The position numbers and the translations under genes are program-made. 64,000 nt of DNA from NCBI GenBank assembly GCA_937989585.1, contig CALKRW010000066.1, positions 12,799 to 76,798 of the forward strand, in the 5' to 3' direction. The notes below the pieces were generated by a model. The model saw only the letters and a list, made by a program, of their open reading frames with translations. It did not search any database and was not told the origin of the DNA. Source of the stretch: an uncultured Porphyromonadaceae bacterium (GTDB taxonomy: Bacteria > Bacteroidota > Bacteroidia > Bacteroidales > Muribaculaceae). This document shows positions 59,380 through 64,000 of this stretch, piece by piece (positions within the stretch are counted from its first letter, which is position 1; every line of letters begins with the position of its first letter).

Positions 59380-62094
59380 ATGAAAAGAGTTTATACGTTC
59401 GGTGACGGCAAAGCCGAAGGCAACGCCTCGATGCGAAACCTTCTCGGCGGTAAAGGTGCCAACCTCGCTGAAATGAACCTTCTGGGCATGCCTGTGCCCC
59501 CCGGATTCACAATTACAACCGAAGTCTGCACCGAATACACACAGTACGGTCGCGACGAAGTGGTGAAACGTATCAAAGACGATGTAGAGAAAGCCATAGC
59601 ACATGTCGAGGCCCTTACCGGCAAGAAATTCGACGATGCAGCCAATCCTCTGCTCGTCTCCGTACGTTCGGGCGCCCGCGCCTCGATGCCCGGCATGATG
59701 GATACAGTCCTCAACCTCGGCATGAATGACGCTACGGTCGCATCTCTCGCCGAAAAATCAGGCAATCCCCGTTTCGCATGGGATTCCTACCGTCGCTTCG
59801 TACAGATGTACGGAGACGTAGTACTCGGCATGAAGCCAAAATCGAAAACTGATATCGATCCGTTCGAGGAAATCATGGATAAGGTCAAGGAAGAGAAGGG
59901 TGTCAAACTCGACACCGAACTCGATGTTGACGATCTGAAGAACCTCGTCAAGCTTTTCAAGGCCGCAGTCAAGGATTTCACCGGCAAGGAATTCCCCGAT
60001 TCAGCATGGGAACAACTCTGGGGCGGCATCTGTGCCGTATTCGATTCATGGATGAACGAGCGCGCCATCATCTACCGCCGCATGAACCAGATTCCCGAAG
60101 AGTGGGGCACCGCTGTCAACGTCCAGGCAATGGTTTACGGCAACATGGGCAACAATTCCGCAACCGGTGTCGCATTCTCCCGTGACGCCGCCACAGGCGA
60201 GAACATCTTCAACGGTGAATACCTCATCAACGCTCAGGGCGAGGACGTCGTCGCCGGCATCCGCACCCCCCAGCAGATTACAGTCGAGGGCTCACGCCGC
60301 TGGGCTTCCCTTCAGGGTATCAGCGAGGAAGAGCGCGTTGCAAAATATCCCTCGCTCGAAGAGTCGATGCCAACCTGCGCCGCCGAACTTATCGCCATCG
60401 CAGGTCGCCTCGAGGATTACTACAAGGACATGCAGGACATGGAGTTCACAATCCAGGACGGCAAACTCTGGATGTTACAGACCCGTAACGGCAAGCGCAC
60501 CGGCGCCGCTATGGTCAAAATCGCCATGGACCTCCTCCGTGCAGGCGAAATCGACGAGAAAACCTGTCTTCTCCGTATGGAGCCTCAGAAACTCGACGAA
60601 CTTCTCCACCCCGTATTCGACAAGAGCGCACTGAAGCGCGCCAAGGTCGTTGCCAAGGGTCTTCCCGCATCTCCCGGTGCTGCCGCCGGTCAGATTGTCT
60701 TCTCTGCCGACGAGGCTGAGGCATGGGCCGAAAAGAAGAAGAAAGTCGTTCTCGTCCGTATCGAGACCTCTCCTGAGGACCTCCGCGGTATGGCTGTCGC
60801 CCAGGGTATCCTCACAATGCGCGGCGGCATGACCTCGCACGCTGCTGTTGTCGCACGCGGCATGGGTAAGTGCTGTGTATCAGGCGCAGGTGAGATTCAG
60901 GTAGACTACAAAGAGAAAACCGTCAAGATGGGCGGCGTAGAATATAAGGAAGGCGACTGGATCTCGCTCAACGGCTCGACCGGTGAGGTCTATGACGGTC
61001 AGGTGCCCACCACCGAGCCTGAACTCGGCGGCGACTTCGGCGCAATCATGAACCTTGCCGCCAAGTACACAAAAACACTTGTCCGCACCAACGCCGACAC
61101 ACCCCGCGACGCCAAGCAGGCCCGCAACTTCGGCGCACAGGGTATCGGCCTCTGCCGTACAGAGCACATGTTCTTCGAGGGCGACCGCATCAAGGCTGTC
61201 CGCGAGATGATTCTTGCCTCCGACCTCGAGGGCCGTCAGGCTGCCCTCGCCAAACTGCTCCCCATGCAGCGCGGTGACTTCGAGGGCATCTTCGAGGCCA
61301 TGGACGGATTCGGCGTTACCATCCGTCTACTCGATCCCCCTCTGCACGAGTTCGTACCCCACCAGACCGCAACCCAGAAGGAACTTGCCGACGAAATGGG
61401 CATCACTCTTGCCGAAGTCAAGGCTAAAGTTGACTCGCTCGAGGAATTCAACCCCATGCTCGGTCACCGTGGCTGCCGTCTCGGCATCACCTATCCCGAA
61501 ATCACCGAGATGCAGACCCGCGCCATCATCGAGGCCGCTCTTGCAGTAAAGGAACGCGGCATCGACGTACATCCCGAAATCATGATTCCTCTGGTCGGCT
61601 CGCTTAAGGAAATCCAGCATCAGGCCAACGTCATCAACACCACTGCAGCGAAAGTCTTTGACGAGCAGGGCCGTTCGATTCCCTATCTTGTCGGCACAAT
61701 GATCGAGGTCCCCCGCGCGGCCCTCACTGCAAACGAGATCGCAACTGTTGCAGACTTCTTCTCGTTCGGTACAAACGACCTCACCCAGATGACCTTCGGC
61801 TTCTCGCGCGACGACGCTCCCAAATTCCTCAAGTTCTACAAGGAGCACGGCATCATCAAGACCGATCCCTTCGAGGTCCTCGATCAGGAAGGCGTCGGCC
61901 AACTCGTAGAGATGGGTGTCAAGAAAGGCCGCTCAGTCAAGCCCGAACTCAAGGTCGGTATCTGCGGCGAGCACGGCGGTGAACCCAGCAGCGTTAAATT
62001 CTGTGCCAAACTCGGCATGAATTACGTCTCCTGCTCACCCTTCCGTGTTCCTATCGCCCGCGTTGCTGCGGCGCAGGCTGCCATCGAAGATTAA
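59380..62094 (+). CDS. ppdK: Pyruvate, phosphate dikinase
   Basis: The protein has 904 residues. The N-terminal ATP-grasp part includes GGKGANLAEM and VSVRSGARASMPGMMDTVLN. The swivelling domain carries the phospho-histidine in TMRGGMTSHAAVVARGMGK. The C-terminal barrel has GIGLCRTEHMFF and CGEHGGEPSS with the catalytic cysteine near VGICGEHGG. It converts pyruvate, ATP and phosphate to PEP, AMP and PPi, or runs in reverse in glycolysis, pairing with PFP. Codons strongly favour C at the third position, as in highly expressed genes. Confidence 0.97.
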   Translation: MKRVYTFGDGKAEGNASMRNLLGGKGANLAEMNLLGMPVPPGFTITTEVCTEYTQYGRDEVVKRIKDDVEKAIAHVEALTGKKFDDAANPLLVSVRSGARASMPGMMDTVLNLGMNDATVASLAEKSGNPRFAWDSYRRFVQMYGDVVLGMKPKSKTDIDPFEEIMDKVKEEKGVKLDTELDVDDLKNLVKLFKAAVKDFTGKEFPDSAWEQLWGGICAVFDSWMNERAIIYRRMNQIPEEWGTAVNVQAMVYGNMGNNSATGVAFSRDAATGENIFNGEYLINAQGEDVVAGIRTPQQITVEGSRRWASLQGISEEERVAKYPSLEESMPTCAAELIAIAGRLEDYYKDMQDMEFTIQDGKLWMLQTRNGKRTGAAMVKIAMDLLRAGEIDEKTCLLRMEPQKLDELLHPVFDKSALKRAKVVAKGLPASPGAAAGQIVFSADEAEAWAEKKKKVVLVRIETSPEDLRGMAVAQGILTMRGGMTSHAAVVARGMGKCCVSGAGEIQVDYKEKTVKMGGVEYKEGDWISLNGSTGEVYDGQVPTTEPELGGDFGAIMNLAAKYTKTLVRTNADTPRDAKQARNFGAQGIGLCRTEHMFFEGDRIKAVREMILASDLEGRQAALAKLLPMQRGDFEGIFEAMDGFGVTIRLLDPPLHEFVPHQTATQKELADEMGITLAEVKAKVDSLEEFNPMLGHRGCRLGITYPEITEMQTRAIIEAALAVKERGIDVHPEIMIPLVGSLKEIQHQANVINTTAAKVFDEQGRSIPYLVGTMIEVPRAALTANEIATVADFFSFGTNDLTQMTFGFSRDDAPKFLKFYKEHGIIKTDPFEVLDQEGVGQLVEMGVKKGRSVKPELKVGICGEHGGEPSSVKFCAKLGMNYVSCSPFRVPIARVAAAQAAIED

Positions 62095-62120
62095 CCAGAT
62101 GAAATAAAATTCACGCGATA

Positions 62121-62152
62121 GAGGCGTCGGCACATAGACGTGTCGACGCCTC
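62121..62152 (+). terminator. Terminator of ppdK
   Basis: A 13-bp stem (62121-62133 with 62140-62152, one G-U) and then TTGTTTTATTCTTTT. Confidence 0.85.
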
Positions 62153-62171
62153 TTGTTTTATTCTTTTGACA

Positions 62172-63431
62172 ATGGCAGAAGAATTTAAATTTATTGACCT
62201 CTTTTGTGGCATAGGTGGTTTCCATCAGGGAATGTCGTCCCTTGGTGGCAAATGTGTTTACGCCTGTGACATTGATGCCGATTGCCGCAAGACGTATGAA
62301 GCCAACTATGGATTGAAGCCAGCCGGAGACATTACAAAGGTCAATCCAGAAGACATCCCCCCACACGATGTGCTTTGTGCGGGCTTTCCTTGTCAGGCTT
62401 TCTCAAAAGCGGGAAAACGTCTGGGATTCGCTGATTCCACCAAGGGTACTCTTTTCTTCGATATAATGCGGATTGCCGTTTATCACAAACCCAGGTATAT
62501 GCTACTGGAGAATGTCCGTAATCTCGCGTCTCATGACAGCGGGAACACATGGAAGGTGATACATGATACAATCGCTGAAGCCGGATATGACATCATAGAG
62601 AATCCCGTAATTTTCAGTCCCCATTATTTAGGTGTCCCCCAGCACAGGGAGAGGGTGTTCATCATGTGTGTCCGTAAGGATGTCGGGACTGTGCCGCCAT
62701 TCTATTTCAACCCCAGGAATATCCCTTCTTGTTCGATTGACTCTATTCTTCTGGATGACAGCGAGATTGATGATATAGATAAGTTCAGTCTCAAGCCGGA
62801 AATGATTGAGTGGATTGACCTATGGAACGAATTCATCCGGGGCATAGACTGTGACAGACTACCCGGGTTTCCGATATGGGCTGATTCGCTTTGTGCGCTT
62901 GAGGACAATCCTATGACCGGAGACTGGGAGAGACTTCCGAAATGGCAACGGAACTTCATTACGAAGAACAATGAGTTATGGAGCCGGAATAAAGAGTTTA
63001 TCGCTGGCTGGCTTCCGAAAGCAAAGAGGAATCCTCTGTTTTTTGGCGCCAAGGCCAAACTAGAATGGCAGGCCGGCGAAACCGATAAACCAGACCTATG
63101 GGAGCATATCATGCAGATACGTCCTTCCGGCTTGCGTGTTAAACCAGGAACATATTTCCCGGCTCTTGTCGCCATTACCCAGACTTCAATTGTCGGTAAA
63201 CGAAAACGTTTTCTTACTCCCAGAGAGTGTGCAAGGCTGCAGAGTTTTCCCGACTCGTTCCAGTGCGATGTAAAGAAGCCACAGGCATACAAGCAGTTCG
63301 GTAACAGCGTGAATGTCGAACTGGTCAAACTTTTTGGCGCCTACATGATGGGAGACAAGAAGATAAGAGAAAAATATTCTTATGCCAATCAATTCGGGAC
63401 CGATTTGAATCAACGGTCGTTGTTTGACTGA
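62172..63431 (+). CDS. DNA (cytosine-5) methyltransferase
   Basis: The protein has 419 residues from the ATG at 62172. Motif I DLFCGIGGF, motif IV GFPCQAFS with catalytic C74, motif VI ENVRNL (E113), motif VIII QHRERVF, motif IX RECARLQSFPD and motif X YKQFGNSVNV are all intact. The recognition region between VIII and IX (about 170-340) is unlike sequences I can assign, so the site is unknown. No cognate endonuclease is visible up to the window edge. The gene starts 20 bases after the ppdK terminator with no clear promoter of its own. Confidence 0.93.
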   Translation: MAEEFKFIDLFCGIGGFHQGMSSLGGKCVYACDIDADCRKTYEANYGLKPAGDITKVNPEDIPPHDVLCAGFPCQAFSKAGKRLGFADSTKGTLFFDIMRIAVYHKPRYMLLENVRNLASHDSGNTWKVIHDTIAEAGYDIIENPVIFSPHYLGVPQHRERVFIMCVRKDVGTVPPFYFNPRNIPSCSIDSILLDDSEIDDIDKFSLKPEMIEWIDLWNEFIRGIDCDRLPGFPIWADSLCALEDNPMTGDWERLPKWQRNFITKNNELWSRNKEFIAGWLPKAKRNPLFFGAKAKLEWQAGETDKPDLWEHIMQIRPSGLRVKPGTYFPALVAITQTSIVGKRKRFLTPRECARLQSFPDSFQCDVKKPQAYKQFGNSVNVELVKLFGAYMMGDKKIREKYSYANQFGTDLNQRSLFD

Positions 63432-63469
63432 TCATACTATTTTACTCAATAATATTAACACTTTTAATT

Positions 63470-63964
63470 ATGGTGAAAGAAATCAAACTAAGAGAATTAT
63501 TTGACAAAAACAAGAATATAGTAATTAATACTGATATTGACGGTTTTCTGTCAGGAATGATACTTCAGAAGTATTATGGATGTAAGGTCGTCGGCTTCAG
63601 TGACAGTAAGAATACGGTCTGGCTGAGTCCGGAAATAAAAGATATTGATTCTCCTGTTTACATTGACATTTATGTTGCCAGACCAAATGTGACGTGCATA
63701 GATCAACATATCATAGCATATGACAAAAACCATCATGATGAAATAGTGTCATATGGTAATAAATTAAATCCCAACTTACTGCGTGAAAGAACATTTGTCG
63801 GTGATATGGAAAGTGATTATTTTCACAAATATCCATTCGGTACGGTTCACTTCCTTATGGCGTTGATGGCACAGGAAGGCATAACGGTAGATCTGCCGGA
63901 TTTAAGTGCTGAGCATATATTTAATGAAAACGGTATTTCTTATTCGTACAACCGTCCGCGATAG
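63470..63964 (+). CDS. DHH-like phosphoesterase-type protein next to the methyltransferase, possibly truncated
   Basis: The protein has 164 residues. NTDIDGFLSGMILQKYYGCK resembles the first DHH-family motif (DxDG). YIDIYV could be motif II, and CIDQHIIAYDKNHHDE sits where the DHH triad is expected, with Gln in place of the first His. The length is well below that of a complete DHH-DHHA1 protein, so it may be a short branch or a truncated gene. It ends shortly before a promoter for the next gene. It is AT-rich relative to ppdK and starts 38 bases after the methyltransferase, suggesting one transcript. Function unknown. Confidence 0.65.
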   Translation: MVKEIKLRELFDKNKNIVINTDIDGFLSGMILQKYYGCKVVGFSDSKNTVWLSPEIKDIDSPVYIDIYVARPNVTCIDQHIIAYDKNHHDEIVSYGNKLNPNLLRERTFVGDMESDYFHKYPFGTVHFLMALMAQEGITVDLPDLSAEHIFNENGISYSYNRPR

Positions 63965-63968
63965 CGTA

Positions 63969-63999
63969 TTGAAGCCTGCCTGTATAAGTTCTAACTTTG
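63969..63999 (+). promoter_or_regulatory. Promoter of a gene beyond the window
   Basis: TTG (63969-63971), 20 bases, then TAACTTTG (63992-63999). A new plus-strand transcript should begin just past the window edge. Confidence 0.6.
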
Positions 64000-64000
64000 C

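Noticed and set aside
62172..63431. Complete type II restriction-modification system
   Set aside because: Only the methyltransferase can be shown. The adjacent gene lacks PD-(D/E)XK or HNH motifs.

Overview
The window is chromosomal DNA from a member of the Bacteroidales, most like the gut Muribaculaceae/Bacteroides group. The evidence is a SusC/SusD pair, several exported proteins with C-terminal type IX secretion (T9SS) tails, and Bacteroidota-type promoters (TTTG or TTG, 19-21 bases, then TAnnTTTG) in front of many genes with no clear Shine-Dalgarno sequences. PPi-dependent phosphofructokinase together with pyruvate phosphate dikinase fits the same group. I can support about 50 protein genes and two tRNA genes. 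I see no rRNA, CRISPR array, insertion sequence or complete prophage.

Layout. 1-3.3 kb: an exported cupin/monooxygenase/carboxymuconolactone-decarboxylase fusion (cut by the window edge) and an exported flavodoxin, divergent from an AraC regulator. 3.3-15.6 kb: envelope hydrolases (M16 peptidase, DUF3298 lipoprotein, GH3-beta-lactamase fusion, 5'-nucleotidase), a polytopic membrane protein and a CotH-like protein. 15.7-17.3 kb: thioredoxin, a degenerate C39-VKOR fusion and a small FGG-containing peptide. 17.4-25 kb: tRNA-Glu, a RelA-type synthetase with a degenerate hydrolase domain, EngB, a CPBP protease, TrmN6 and PFP. 25.3-31.4 kb: a T9SS-tailed endonuclease I, a LysE exporter, a CBM9-like protein, RlmH, NadC and CorA.

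31.5-42.8 kb is a glycan-uptake locus. It has a tandemly duplicated pair of small T9SS-tailed proteins, a DUF4957/DUF5123-type surface lipoprotein, SusD, SusC and an alpha/beta-hydrolase, with no glycoside hydrolase or lyase. 43-45 kb follows tRNA-Gln and is an accessory-looking patch: a promoter with no gene behind it and an AT-rich pair of unknown genes. 45-58.9 kb returns to core functions: a Cbp1-like lipoprotein, RsmI, DacB, a polyprenyl synthetase, TatD, a hemerythrin-LuxR fusion regulator, TrkH/TrkA, DXS, a DnaQ-like exonuclease and a Crp/Fnr regulator. 59.4-62.1 kb is ppdK. 62.2-64 kb starts another accessory patch: a C5 cytosine methyltransferase and a DHH-like protein.

The best candidates for undescribed biology are the thioredoxin/pseudo-C39-VKOR/small-peptide operon, the methyltransferase/DHH-like pair, the two-gene AT-rich module after tRNA-Gln, the surface-exported flavodoxin cassette and the hemerythrin-LuxR regulator. 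All functions are read from the sequence and from knowledge of the families. No database search was run.
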